Shown: piece after piece, positions 38,528 through 47,968 of the stretch
Position numbering within the stretch: position 1 is the first letter of the stretch
Layout of the letters: each line of letters opens with the position of its first letter
Position numbers and translations under genes: made by a program
Notes under the pieces: model-generated
The model's input: only the letters and a program-made list of their open reading frames with translations
Database searches by the model: none
What the model was told of the DNA's origin: nothing
Assembly (NCBI GenBank): GCA_009392275.1
Contig: VFGV01000008.1
Location: forward strand, 34,501 to 98,500
Direction of reading: 5' to 3'
DNA length: 64,000 bases
From: SAR202 cluster bacterium
GTDB taxonomy: Bacteria; Chloroflexota; Dehalococcoidia; Lucifugimonadales; UBA2962

Positions 38528-38552
38528 AGGTCATTATATTTTAATATGACCT
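38528..38552. promoter_or_regulatory. dyad operator over the groESL -10
   Basis: AGGTCAT, 11 nt, ATGACCT is a perfect 7-bp inverted repeat. On the minus strand it holds TATAAT (38533-38538), a consensus -10 about 44 nt upstream of groES. No CIRCE (TTAGCACTC-N9-GAGTGCTAA) is found. A repressor binding here would block the promoter. Confidence 0.5.
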
Positions 38553-38697
38553 TTCAATAGCCTTAAGATAAATTAATATTTGACGTCTTTTTTGACACTA
38601 CCTATCCAATAAGACAACAAAAAATTGTAAAAAGACGACAGTGTATATGTCAATAGAAATGTAAAATTAATGCTCTATACTGAACAATTATCAAGCA

Positions 38698-39642
38698 ATG
38701 AGTAAACAAAAACAATACAAAAACAGTTTAAACGGTCAAATAACCGAGTTAGTAACCGCGATATTTGTAACAATGAGACCAAAGCAATGGAGTAAGAACC
38801 TTCTGGTTTTCTTCGCTTTGCTATTTAGTGTTCAAGAATCCTGGGATATAACACAATGGTCAACTGTCGATTCCATGCTCGCTAACTCGATCATTGCGTT
38901 TATTATATTTTCTGTTATATCGGGCGCTGTTTATTTGATCAACGATGTACTCGATTACGAAAAAGATAATATACATCCAGTAAAATCTATGCGTCCAATT
39001 GCTTCAGGCAAGTTATCAAAGAAAATAGCCACAATTACAGGAACATCGCTGCTATTTATAGGAATTGCCTTATCCTTTGTTTTACACCTAAATTTCGGCT
39101 GGATATCAATTGGATATGTAATTTTAATGACTTCATATTCGATAGTTTTGAAAAATATTGTGCTTATTGATTGCTTTGCTATCAGCGCAGGTTTTGTCTT
39201 AAGAGCAATCGCTGGTGCTGCAGTTTTAGACGTACCTATCTCATTATGGCTTTATTTGTGCACCGGGTTAGGTGCACTAGTCATTGCATTAGGTAAAAGG
39301 AGATGCGAATTAATACGTTCCGGCGAAAAAGCATCATTGCAAAGAACCAGCCTAAAATCTTACTCGATAAAGTTGATTGATGCTGTTTCTATTATGGCTA
39401 TAATAGCCACTGTCATTGTATACACAACCTATATTTTTGCAGCAACTAATTTACCAGATAATTACCTAATGACATTGACAATACCAATGGTAATATATGG
39501 TTTGCTTAGATACATATATTTGGTACATTTTAAAAATCTGGGGGAATCACCAGAAGATTTGTTACTGTCAGATAAACACTTATTCGGTACAGTTACAATT
39601 TGGATTGCTATTACAGCTATAGTACTAGTTATATTCCGATAA
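38698..39642 (+). CDS. UbiA-family prenyltransferase, decaprenyl-phosphate phosphoribosyltransferase-like
   Basis: 314 aa, about eight membrane segments. The Asp-rich motif is NDVLDYEKDNIHP followed by VKSMRPIASGKLS, which is the pattern of decaprenyl-phosphate 5-phosphoribosyltransferase (Rv3806c type), not of quinone prenyltransferases. In actinobacteria that enzyme starts synthesis of the arabinose donor lipid. It opens with MRPKQWSKNLLVF, also typical. It precedes an unrelated redox protein by 36 nt. Confidence 0.8.
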   Translation: MSKQKQYKNSLNGQITELVTAIFVTMRPKQWSKNLLVFFALLFSVQESWDITQWSTVDSMLANSIIAFIIFSVISGAVYLINDVLDYEKDNIHPVKSMRPIASGKLSKKIATITGTSLLFIGIALSFVLHLNFGWISIGYVILMTSYSIVLKNIVLIDCFAISAGFVLRAIAGAAVLDVPISLWLYLCTGLGALVIALGKRRCELIRSGEKASLQRTSLKSYSIKLIDAVSIMAIIATVIVYTTYIFAATNLPDNYLMTLTIPMVIYGLLRYIYLVHFKNLGESPEDLLLSDKHLFGTVTIWIAITAIVLVIFR

Positions 39643-39678
39643 CCCTAGAAACTTTAATAAAAAAATTAAGAGATATAA

Positions 39679-41724
39679 GTGAGTCCTCCAGAAATACTAT
39701 TTAACGTTATCCCTATTTGGGTTGGTGTTTACACATTAACAGCAATCTTTTTTGGTGTTGCAACTTTCATCCTATACAAAGATGCTATACGGCTTATATT
39801 ACTGGGGCAGCAATCTGATCTTACGAAGAATAAATTGCAACGATTTACAGGCATCCTAAAACCCGTTTTTGGCCAAAGCAAAGTCCTACAAAGTTTTTCA
39901 TTAAAAACAGATTTAGCAGGCCTCGCACACATGTTTATATTTTGGGGGTTCTTATCTTTTGCATTAAGTTATGTGTTGTTTATTTTTGGCGATTCGATAT
40001 CCGATAGATTTTCCGAAATTATATTGACTCCTAAGGGAGTACAGGTGTTTGCATCATATCTTGATATTTTAGCCATAATATTTTTATTTGTTATATTCCT
40101 TGGAATTGTACGGAGATGGTTGAAAACTCCGAGACGCCTCTCATTCGATTTAACACAAAAACTTGATGCTGCAATCATACTGGGCTTTATTACACTTTTG
40201 ATGTGTTTAACAATTATGACAGAAGCTTTTTATGTTTCTGGAAACGGAACTGGCTCACACGCTGAGGCATTGATAGGTAAGGCTATTGGGAAGGCTCTAA
40301 TATCAGCTAATATTTCACAGAGCTTAGGATTACTCCTTCATGAGATTTGTTGGTGGCTACATGTACTTTTGATACTTTCATTTTCCATAGTAATTCCATT
40401 ATCAAAACATACACATTTGCTTGGTGCTCCGGTTAACTTCTTCTTTAGATCTCTGGAAAGTCCCGGAACTCTTACCACCCCAAACCTAGCGGAGTCTGAC
40501 GCTTTTGGTGCTCTTAATGTTAAGGATTTCACCTGGAAACAGTTGCTTGATGGGTATGCATGCGCCGTATGCGGAAGGTGCAGTGATGTATGCCCTGCAA
40601 ATTTCAGCGGAAAGAGTCTATCTCCAATGCATATCGTAGCCAGCCTTAAGGACCATACTCAAAAAGTAGGCCCTTCCATCATAAAAGGCAGCAGTATTGA
40701 ACAAGCAAATCCTTTAGTTCCTAATGAAATACCTCAAGAAGCAATTTGGGATTGCTTAACATGTGGCGCATGTGTATATGAATGTCCTGTCGGAGTGGAA
40801 CACGTGCAAACGATTGTTGATGTCCGCAGACATCTTGTTATGGAAAAAGCAGAAATACCTGAAACTGGTCAAACAGCATTAATTAGCTTAGAGCAGCGAG
40901 GTCACCCATGGAGAGGAACAACATACGGTAGAACTGACTGGATGGCCGACATGAAGATACCTACCATTGATGAAAACCCCGATGCCGATTATCTTCTATG
41001 GATAGGATGCACATCAGCTTTAGATAAAAGAGGACATGCAGTAGCACGATCATTAGCAAGAGTACTTCAAAGAGCGAATGTTGATTTTGCTGTTCTAGGC
41101 CAAAAAGAAACCTGCACAGGAGATCCGGCTAGAAGATTAGGTAATGAGTATTTGTATCAGAATATGGCCAACCAAACAATAGACAATTTAAAAGCTCATA
41201 AAGTAACAAAAATAATCACATTGTGCCCGCATTGCTTCAACGTGATGAAAAACGAATATCCCCATTTACAAGGAGAGTTCGAAGTCACACATTATAGTAA
41301 GTTCGTCGACGAACTTATATCAACTGGAAAACTAAATACCATCGGAGAAATAAAAGAAACGGTTTCGTATCACGATTCTTGCTACCTAGGCAGACAAAAT
41401 AATATTTATGAAGAGCCTAGAAGCGTCGCTTCATCAATACCTGGATTAAATCTATTGGAAATGAATAAAAATAGAGAAAAAGGATTTTGCTGTGGCGCCG
41501 GCGGAGGACATGCTTGGCTAGAGGAAAATCGAGGCACAAGAACTAACCATATGCGAACGGATCAATTCCTAGAAACTGGCGCAGACACTGTCGCAGTTTC
41601 TTGTCCATTCTGCCTGCAAATGTTTGACGAAGGTTTGAGCTCCAGAGACGGATCTAAAAAAAGAAAGGCTGTCGACTTAATTGAACTTGTTGACGAAAGC
41701 ACAACAAAAACAAATGAGAAATAG
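39679..41724 (+). CDS. membrane-bound heterodisulfide-reductase-like iron-sulfur protein
   Basis: 681 aa. The N-terminal third has five or six membrane helices as in NarI/HdrE-type cytochrome b proteins. Two [4Fe-4S] motifs follow: CAVCGRCSDVCPANFSGKSL (about residue 294) and CLTCGACVYECPVGVE (about 356). The C-terminal part is HdrD/GlpC-like with a CCG-type site (HDSCYLGRQ ... GFCCGAGGGHAW) and LCPHCFNVMKNEYP. Such fusions pass electrons between a quinone pool and an unknown soluble partner. GTG start directly after an in-frame TAA. Confidence 0.85.
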   Translation: MSPPEILFNVIPIWVGVYTLTAIFFGVATFILYKDAIRLILLGQQSDLTKNKLQRFTGILKPVFGQSKVLQSFSLKTDLAGLAHMFIFWGFLSFALSYVLFIFGDSISDRFSEIILTPKGVQVFASYLDILAIIFLFVIFLGIVRRWLKTPRRLSFDLTQKLDAAIILGFITLLMCLTIMTEAFYVSGNGTGSHAEALIGKAIGKALISANISQSLGLLLHEICWWLHVLLILSFSIVIPLSKHTHLLGAPVNFFFRSLESPGTLTTPNLAESDAFGALNVKDFTWKQLLDGYACAVCGRCSDVCPANFSGKSLSPMHIVASLKDHTQKVGPSIIKGSSIEQANPLVPNEIPQEAIWDCLTCGACVYECPVGVEHVQTIVDVRRHLVMEKAEIPETGQTALISLEQRGHPWRGTTYGRTDWMADMKIPTIDENPDADYLLWIGCTSALDKRGHAVARSLARVLQRANVDFAVLGQKETCTGDPARRLGNEYLYQNMANQTIDNLKAHKVTKIITLCPHCFNVMKNEYPHLQGEFEVTHYSKFVDELISTGKLNTIGEIKETVSYHDSCYLGRQNNIYEEPRSVASSIPGLNLLEMNKNREKGFCCGAGGGHAWLEENRGTRTNHMRTDQFLETGADTVAVSCPFCLQMFDEGLSSRDGSKKRKAVDLIELVDESTTKTNEK

Positions 41725-41730
41725 AATTAT

Positions 41731-43227
41731 ATGAGTAAGCTGAGCTCAGCAGACCTAGATCGCATATTTTCTTTACATACTGAGAAAAACAAATCCCCAC
41801 TAATAAAAGCTCATATAATACAGATTTTTGCCGAATCTCCTATAAATGTATGGTGTGACTACCATGCAGACGCAAACAATAAAGATCCAATGACGGACTT
41901 CCAGCAATTAATGTTTTCAGAGGGCAAAAGACATCATAAATTTGTTAATGAAACACTGTTTTCCAGTGCGGCTAATTTGCCATTTGCCACGGAAACGGAG
42001 GGGTTTGCTCAAGTACTCGAACTTATGAACGATGAAGCAGTTGGGATTCTAGACATGCCTCTAATTTGTAAAAACTTAAAAATTAGTGGTCGACCTGACA
42101 TAATGCGAAAAGTTAGTGATCAACCTTCAATTTTTGGCAGCCATTCCTATGAAATAATTGAAATTAAATCTGCTAAAAATATAAAAACCTCTCACGTATT
42201 ACAAGCTGCGATATACAATCGAATGATAGGTAAAATACAAGAATTCACACCACCCGTTTTTTATCTAATTAATGGCGATTTAGAGGAGTTCCCATATTAT
42301 GCAGAAGAGTACGATGAGCAATTAGACGAAATAATCCAACAACTCATAAATGTTATAAATGGAGAATCAATAGCACCTACATTGAGAGGAGCTCGATGGC
42401 CTTGGGAATCCTATGTAAATGACCTCGCTATAGCTGCTAATGACGCATCTCTAATACCCGGCATCAAATCAAGAAGACGTGAATATCTTGCTGATGCAGG
42501 TTTTACAACTGTAAACGAAATTGCTGAAGCTTCCAAAGAAGACTTGGAAGATATACAAGGGATTGGTAATAAAACCGCAGAAAAAATGATCGCTTGTGCC
42601 AAGGCTTTGGATAGTCAATCAATATTTTTTAAACAACCACTACCAGAATTACCTAAACATGGTACTGAAGTATTCATAGATCTAGAAGGAAGTAATCTAT
42701 ATCCGAGTAAGTCAGGGTCTGCAATGGTGAACTACCTGATTGGAGCTGTTGTTAGAACAAATAATTCTGCCGAGGAATTTATTTCCTTTTTTGCTGATAC
42801 TCCTGATCAAGAGCCAGATAACACTAAAGAGTTTTTTAAATGGGCTTCATCTTTAGAAGATCCTGTTTTCTATCATTGGCACAATTATGAAAAAACTCAG
42901 CTTCAATTGATGGGCGAGAGTTTTGAAATTAATGATATTAGTCTACAGTTTGTTATAGAACGCCTAATCGATTTAAGCCCCATTGTTTTGAAATCCTATG
43001 CCTTCCCAATTTACAAGGAAGGTTTAAAAGAAATAGCTCAATATCTTGGTTTCAGCTGGACTCTCGATGATGTAGATGCAATGGGTTCAATAGCATTATT
43101 TACTAATTTTGTTGAGTCTGAAGGCAAAGACCTAGAAAGCAAAAACAAAATTTTGACTTACAATGAAGATGATTGTCAGGCTACAAAATTTATTTTCGAC
43201 TGGTTAAATTCAGAACTTGTTACTTAG
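41731..43227 (+). CDS. TM0106-family RecB-like nuclease with RNase H-like domain
   Basis: 498 aa. RecB-type nuclease core around ISGRPDIMRK and EIIEIKSAKNIKTSHVLQAAIYNRM (about residues 112-165), a helix-hairpin-helix (EDLEDIQGIGNKTAEKMIA, about 270-288) and a C-terminal RNase H-like exonuclease (EVFIDLEGSNLYP ... YNEDDCQATKFIFDWL). This order is that of the TM0106 family, which can occur near CRISPR systems but is also found alone; there is no CRISPR here. It begins 6 nt after the HdrD-like gene. Confidence 0.82.
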   Translation: MSKLSSADLDRIFSLHTEKNKSPLIKAHIIQIFAESPINVWCDYHADANNKDPMTDFQQLMFSEGKRHHKFVNETLFSSAANLPFATETEGFAQVLELMNDEAVGILDMPLICKNLKISGRPDIMRKVSDQPSIFGSHSYEIIEIKSAKNIKTSHVLQAAIYNRMIGKIQEFTPPVFYLINGDLEEFPYYAEEYDEQLDEIIQQLINVINGESIAPTLRGARWPWESYVNDLAIAANDASLIPGIKSRRREYLADAGFTTVNEIAEASKEDLEDIQGIGNKTAEKMIACAKALDSQSIFFKQPLPELPKHGTEVFIDLEGSNLYPSKSGSAMVNYLIGAVVRTNNSAEEFISFFADTPDQEPDNTKEFFKWASSLEDPVFYHWHNYEKTQLQLMGESFEINDISLQFVIERLIDLSPIVLKSYAFPIYKEGLKEIAQYLGFSWTLDDVDAMGSIALFTNFVESEGKDLESKNKILTYNEDDCQATKFIFDWLNSELVT

Positions 43228-43951
43228 ACTCTGTTTCACCTGAAAAAATCAATTGGTATAAAGTGCCTCCTACCAAGCCACCAAGTATTGGAGCTACCCA
43301 ATATATCCAATGATCAGTCCAAAAACCAGACGCAATTGCAGGACCTAAACTTCGTGCAGGGTTTATACCAGCACCTGTTAATGGCACTGCAACAAGATGA
43401 ACAACGGCAACTGTAATACCGATTGCTACCGGTGCCATAACCCCTGGTCCTCTTTTATCCATAGCAGTAGCAAACACAACAAATGATAATAGGAAAGTAA
43501 ATATTACCTCGATACCAAATCCCATGCCAACTGACACACCTTCTCCTAGACCATGAGCACCTAAATTCCCTTCATTAACATCTGGGATAACAGACATTAA
43601 TATCAGCGCAGCAACAATACCACCGGCAATCTGGCCAACTATGTATAAATTGCCTCTTACCCAGCTAATTTTCCCATTAATAATTGCTGCGATAGTAATC
43701 GCTGGATTTAGGTGGCCACCGGATATATGACCTACAGAATATGCGAGCAAGCAAATAGCCAACCCATGTGCTAGAGCTATAACAACTAGCCTTCCGGTGT
43801 CCAGTCCTCCTGAGCTAGCGATTCCACTAGCTGCCACAGCACCTGCGCCTATGAACACAAATAGTCCTGTTGCGAAAAATTCAGCGAGGCATTGCCGCCA
43901 GGCATTAACATCTTTAATTTCCGTTATCATGCTTTCAAATATTTTGCTCAA
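43220..43951 (-). CDS. aqpZ: MIP-family aquaporin
   Basis: Water (or small solute) channel, 243 aa, six membrane helices. The two half-helix motifs are GGHLNPAITIA and AGINPARSLGPA; the aromatic/Arg filter residue follows the second NPA as in water-selective AqpZ. The start is TTG with GGAGACGTAAA. Overlaps the 3' end of the convergent nuclease gene by 8 nt. Confidence 0.9.
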   Translation of the reverse strand: MSKIFESMITEIKDVNAWRQCLAEFFATGLFVFIGAGAVAASGIASSGGLDTGRLVVIALAHGLAICLLAYSVGHISGGHLNPAITIAAIINGKISWVRGNLYIVGQIAGGIVAALILMSVIPDVNEGNLGAHGLGEGVSVGMGFGIEVIFTFLLSFVVFATAMDKRGPGVMAPVAIGITVAVVHLVAVPLTGAGINPARSLGPAIASGFWTDHWIYWVAPILGGLVGGTLYQLIFSGETESK

Positions 43952-43988
43952 TTTACGTCTCCAAAAAGTGACTACCGCAGATTAAGAA

Positions 43989-44017
43989 ATCCTAATAGTG
44001 TGGAATACATATGTCAA
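43989..44017 (-). promoter_or_regulatory. promoter of the aquaporin gene
   Basis: On the minus strand TTGACA, 17-nt spacer, TAGGAT, about 40 nt before the start. The TTGACA box is one arm of TGTCAA-N8-TTGACA (44012-44031), a possible operator. Confidence 0.5.
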
Positions 44018-44035
44018 AGGATTTATTGACAATGT

Positions 44036-44836
44036 TTAGAGATTTAAAGATTTTATAAATCTTATAAGACCTGGCGCCTTCTCAGGGTGTTTAAGAGCAT
44101 AACCTATCGATGCTTCCAATAATCCGGAAGGATTACCTGTATCAAAATGCTCCTCTGGAAACTGATATCCATAAACATCCTTTTCCGTAGCCTGCGCATT
44201 AATTGCATCGGTTATTTGTATCTCGCCTAGTGCACCTTTCGTCGTTTGCTTAATATATTTAAAAATGTCATTTGTGAATATATATCTGCCAATTATTGCT
44301 AAGTTTGATGGAGCATCCTCTAGTTTTGGCTTTTCTACACATTTAATTATCCGATGTGTCGAAATATCAATTTGTTGAGATTCCACTATACCCAAAAACG
44401 GCACCCTTTCATCTTCAACCGATTTTAATGCCAAAACCGCGGTGTTGTTGCTAGAATGAATTGAAATCATTTGTTCGATTGTAGATGTTTCACCAATAAT
44501 CAAATCATCGGGCAATATTACACAAAAAGATTCCCCATCAACCCATTTTTCAGACTGAAGAATTGCATCTCCTAGCCCATTGGGCTCTTTCTGTAATATA
44601 AATTCAATTTGCATGTCAGATGCACTTTCAAAGTATTTTTGAATATCATAATTGAGAGTGGATACAACAATAGCTACGCTATTGATACCACTTTTTTTCA
44701 ATTCAGCAACTGCAAAATCAATCGTTGGTATATTAAAAACTGGCAACATGACTTTGGAAACTGATCGCGTTACAGGCAAAAACCTTGTTCCAAGCCCGGC
44801 TGCAGGTATAACTGCTTTTTTAATACTAGACCCCAT
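44036..44836 (-). CDS. galU: UTP--glucose-1-phosphate uridylyltransferase
   Basis: Makes UDP-glucose from UTP and glucose-1-phosphate (266 aa, somewhat short of the usual 290). VIPAAGLGTRFLPVTRSVSKVMLPV is the nucleotide-binding start and VCVEKP-like KCVEKPKLEDAPSNLAIIGRYI is present. The MLP lysine context reads SKVMLP instead of PKEMLP. It overlaps the last base of the MFS gene stop, so it is translated with it. Confidence 0.88.
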   Translation of the reverse strand: MGSSIKKAVIPAAGLGTRFLPVTRSVSKVMLPVFNIPTIDFAVAELKKSGINSVAIVVSTLNYDIQKYFESASDMQIEFILQKEPNGLGDAILQSEKWVDGESFCVILPDDLIIGETSTIEQMISIHSSNNTAVLALKSVEDERVPFLGIVESQQIDISTHRIIKCVEKPKLEDAPSNLAIIGRYIFTNDIFKYIKQTTKGALGEIQITDAINAQATEKDVYGYQFPEEHFDTGNPSGLLEASIGYALKHPEKAPGLIRFIKSLNL

Positions 44837-46230
44837 TAAACTGTAGTTTCTCCAGTCCTATAAATGGTTCTTAATTTAGGTAGTGATGTCGATATAGCCA
44901 TTAAAAATACCACAAATATTACTCCTGTAATTATAAATATGACGCTAGCATTAAATAAATCAGCTAGGAATCCATAACCCAAATTGGCAAATGCCATGAT
45001 GCCTCCAGCATGCAACACATACAGACTAGACACACGCCCTCTCAACCTATCTGGACACACAGTCAAAACGTATACATTAGTAATTGCCATAAAACTTGCT
45101 TGTGTTGCGCCCATTAAGCCTGCAAACACCATTGCTAAACCCGGGTCTTGCATTAACGCCATTAAGATAGGTGTGATGCCACTTCCTATGCCTGACCACA
45201 ATAAAACCCATCCTTTATGCTTTTCGCTGGTTAGCCCCGCTACCAGTAAAACACCTATAATTGACCCTGCCCCGAATGCCATTACCAAATATCCAAGAAT
45301 AGATCCATCGGTTGCGTTTAAGGTCTCGCGGGAAAAAATAGGCATTATAGACTCAAATGACATAACTAATGCGCAGTGGAAAGCAACTAATATAATAAAA
45401 ATCGAAATTATTTTATGTGTATATATATATTTAAATCCTTCTGTCATTCCTGAGACAACATAATTAATACCACTTAATATATCCATAACTCTGCTGTTGA
45501 TACCAAACAATGAACGCTTAGCTTCTTTAGTAATATAACTTTTTTGAATCTTGGAAGTTATTTTTCCATATGAAACTGTATTACAAAACATAGCGGACAA
45601 AGCACTTATGGCTGTAAAAACTGCACTAAGAATTAGTACAGTTTTTACTCCTCCAGGGACAATAGTAAAACCGGATATTGATATAGCTACCCCGCTAGCC
45701 AATAAAGGTGAAGCAATTAATAACCCGAAAAAACGTGAACCATGATGAGTTAATGCATTTAGAGTTATAGCATTTAACATATGCTTTTTATCTACCTGGT
45801 TCGGAATTAAAGCCTGTATTGCCGGTTCCATTACAGCTCTAAGTCCACCTGCCAAAAACGCTCCAACAGCTAAATGCCACAGGTCTAAAGACTCTGTCGC
45901 AGCACCCACAGCAATCAGTACAGCCAGAATTGTATTGCCGATAGATGTGACAAGAACTACATTTTTGCGATTATATCTATCTGCAAAAAATCCTCCTAGA
46001 GCAGAAAAAAGTAAAAATGGCAAAAGGCTTGAAAAAGCGATTATTCCAGGCCATCTCGAACTTCCAGACTCTTCGACAGCTATCCATGTGGCGGTGACTG
46101 TAAAAATCCACATACCACCAAATGAAAATATACCTGTAAGCCAAATATAGCGAAAATCAGGATACCTAACTAAAGATACCAAGTGGTCTCTTACAGGGAG
46201 AGTAACAAATTTATTTAACAGTTTTTGCAT
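44836..46230 (-). CDS. MFS transporter, EntS-like exporter type
   Basis: 464 aa with about twelve membrane segments and the loop motif GGFFADRYNRKNVVL between helices 2 and 3 plus DRLRGRVSSLYVL in the second half. This arrangement is usual for the enterobactin-exporter/multidrug subgroup of the major facilitator superfamily. A long central loop (about residues 220-250) is lysine-rich. The substrate is unknown. Confidence 0.85.
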   Translation of the reverse strand: MQKLLNKFVTLPVRDHLVSLVRYPDFRYIWLTGIFSFGGMWIFTVTATWIAVEESGSSRWPGIIAFSSLLPFLLFSALGGFFADRYNRKNVVLVTSIGNTILAVLIAVGAATESLDLWHLAVGAFLAGGLRAVMEPAIQALIPNQVDKKHMLNAITLNALTHHGSRFFGLLIASPLLASGVAISISGFTIVPGGVKTVLILSAVFTAISALSAMFCNTVSYGKITSKIQKSYITKEAKRSLFGINSRVMDILSGINYVVSGMTEGFKYIYTHKIISIFIILVAFHCALVMSFESIMPIFSRETLNATDGSILGYLVMAFGAGSIIGVLLVAGLTSEKHKGWVLLWSGIGSGITPILMALMQDPGLAMVFAGLMGATQASFMAITNVYVLTVCPDRLRGRVSSLYVLHAGGIMAFANLGYGFLADLFNASVIFIITGVIFVVFLMAISTSLPKLRTIYRTGETTV

Positions 46231-46334
46231 TTGATAAACTCCATTATTACAGATTTAAGCAGCAATGGAATTATTACATCCATTTCAAAAACCCTCGCAC
46301 GGTATTTTTTGAAGCGCCAGTTAAAGGAGGAAAA

Positions 46335-46670
46335 ATGTCATTAAGAAACAAAGATTGCGTAAAAACTAAAGCTGACACCCCAAAATTACAAAACTCTGAT
46401 ATAAAAAAATTACTGAAGGAAACACCAAAATGGATAATCTGTAATGACACTGAAACTCCTCGTCTAATCAGGGAGTTTTCTTTTCCTGATTATTCATCAG
46501 CATTAAAATTCGTAAATAAAGTTGGAATTGAATCAGATAAACAAGACCACCATCCTAAAATTGTTTTGGAGTGGGGATTAGTCAGAGTCGAGTGGTGGAC
46601 CCATTCGATCGGAGGCCTTCACACAAATGACTTTATAATGGCTTATCGTTGCGACCATATGAATGACTAA
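46335..46670 (+). CDS. 4a-hydroxytetrahydrobiopterin dehydratase (PCD/DCoH)
   Basis: 111 aa. The catalytic motif region is SDKQDHHPKIVLEWGLVRVEWWTHSIGGLHTNDF, seen in parts DKQDHHPKI and RVEWWTHSIGGLHTNDF. In bacteria it recycles pterin or acts in molybdopterin-linked or other pterin chemistry; no phenylalanine hydroxylase is in this window. AAAGGAGGAAAA precedes the ATG. Confidence 0.9.
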   Translation: MSLRNKDCVKTKADTPKLQNSDIKKLLKETPKWIICNDTETPRLIREFSFPDYSSALKFVNKVGIESDKQDHHPKIVLEWGLVRVEWWTHSIGGLHTNDFIMAYRCDHMND

Positions 46671-46750
46671 TTCAATAAAAAAATTGTTGGCAACAAAGGT
46701 CCCATTAAGGTAGCATTACAACTCGTGTTAAACATGTTAATGAGCTTAGA

Positions 46751-47968
46751 TTGCTCGACGTAATCATCATAGGCGCAGGCCCTGCAGGCAACCTAGCAGC
46801 CCTAAATATTGCTAAGGCTGGTTTTTCGGTCGAAGTATATGATTGGAGAACCAAAATCGGGGACAAACTATGCACAGGGATAATAGGTCACTCATGTTTC
46901 AAGGAGTTCCCACCAGCCGAAAATGATATCTATCGATCCAGTTCAAGTGCCAATATTGTTTCCCCTTCTGGTAAAACCTACTTAATCAATCATCGAAATC
47001 CTCAAGCTTATGTAATAAATCGCATCTCATATGTGAAATCATTTGCAGACAAGGCGATCCAACTAGGAGCTATTTATCGCCTTAATGAAAAAGTTATATC
47101 TATCGATATAAGTGATTCTAAGGTTTCTGTTATAAGCGAAACGAAAGCAGGAAATCATACAGCCAATTGTAAGGCAGTAATAATTGCGACAGGATTCGGA
47201 TCTCCTCTATTAAAAATGGCTGGACTCGGTAATGGAGGGCATAAAAACTTTTTGACTGGCTGCCAAACGACTGTATCCACAGACGGGCTATCTAGGCCAA
47301 CTGTTTTTCTTGGCTCAAACATTGGCCGTGGTTCATTTGGTTGGTTGGTACCAACTCAAAATAATGAAGCATTACTTGGTTTAGCAACCTCTCGTAAATT
47401 GAACGGAGATATGGATAATTTAACAAAACTATTAAAGTCAAAGGGATATTACAACAAGATCGAAAGCCCTCAACGAAAATGGGGTATACCTGTCAAACCA
47501 TCAACACCAACATATAGCCAAAGAGCGCTATCGATAGGTGATGCCGCAGGTCTAACTAAACCAACCACTGGTGGAGGAATTTATTATTCTCTACTCTCCG
47601 GTCAACTAGCTGCTAAAACTTTAATACAAGCATTAAATCAAGGCGACTTATCATCAAAACAATTGAAGCCATATGAGTCAGAATGGAAGAAAATTCTCAA
47701 CAACGAGATTAAACTCGGTAACATCGCAAGAGGAATATTTGAGTCCCTTAGAGATTCTCAAATTGACTTCTTGATTTCCAAACTAATGACTGATGACGTT
47801 AGAAAAGATGTATTGGAAGCTACAGGAGTATCTTTCGATTGGCATGGAAGGATAATTAATAGTGCGTTTATGCACTCAGTTTTCGGAAAATATTTGAGTC
47901 TGGTCACTCCCGAACTTGAAGAAAAATCGGCAGATATTAAATCAAAGGGACCAATTGAGGTGGCTTAA
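46751..47968 (+). CDS. geranylgeranyl-reductase-family FAD oxidoreductase
   Basis: 405 aa flavoprotein. The N-terminal FAD site is IIGAGPAGNLAALNIAKAG, followed by the GG/E region, and the second FAD motif is SIGDAAGLTKPTTGGGIYYSLLSGQLAA, typical of GGR enzymes that saturate isoprenoid chains of lipids, chlorophylls or quinones. TTG start: no in-frame ATG or GTG lies upstream, and the TTG puts the FAD motif at the very N-terminus. The 3' end overlaps the convergent next gene by 4 nt. Confidence 0.85.
   Translation: MLDVIIIGAGPAGNLAALNIAKAGFSVEVYDWRTKIGDKLCTGIIGHSCFKEFPPAENDIYRSSSSANIVSPSGKTYLINHRNPQAYVINRISYVKSFADKAIQLGAIYRLNEKVISIDISDSKVSVISETKAGNHTANCKAVIIATGFGSPLLKMAGLGNGGHKNFLTGCQTTVSTDGLSRPTVFLGSNIGRGSFGWLVPTQNNEALLGLATSRKLNGDMDNLTKLLKSKGYYNKIESPQRKWGIPVKPSTPTYSQRALSIGDAAGLTKPTTGGGIYYSLLSGQLAAKTLIQALNQGDLSSKQLKPYESEWKKILNNEIKLGNIARGIFESLRDSQIDFLISKLMTDDVRKDVLEATGVSFDWHGRIINSAFMHSVFGKYLSLVTPELEEKSADIKSKGPIEVA

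Noticed and set aside
38490-38697. CIRCE element upstream of groES
   Set aside because: No TTAGCACTC-N9-GAGTGCTAA or close variant is present on either strand.
41731-43227. Cas4-like or CRISPR-linked role for the TM0106-family nuclease
   Set aside because: No cas genes or repeats are near; the HhH plus RNase H-like layout is that of the stand-alone family.
46264-46284. AATGGA-N9-TCCATT dyad between the MFS and PCD genes
   Set aside because: Only 6 bp per arm in A/T-rich sequence and no promoter element aligned with it; likely chance.
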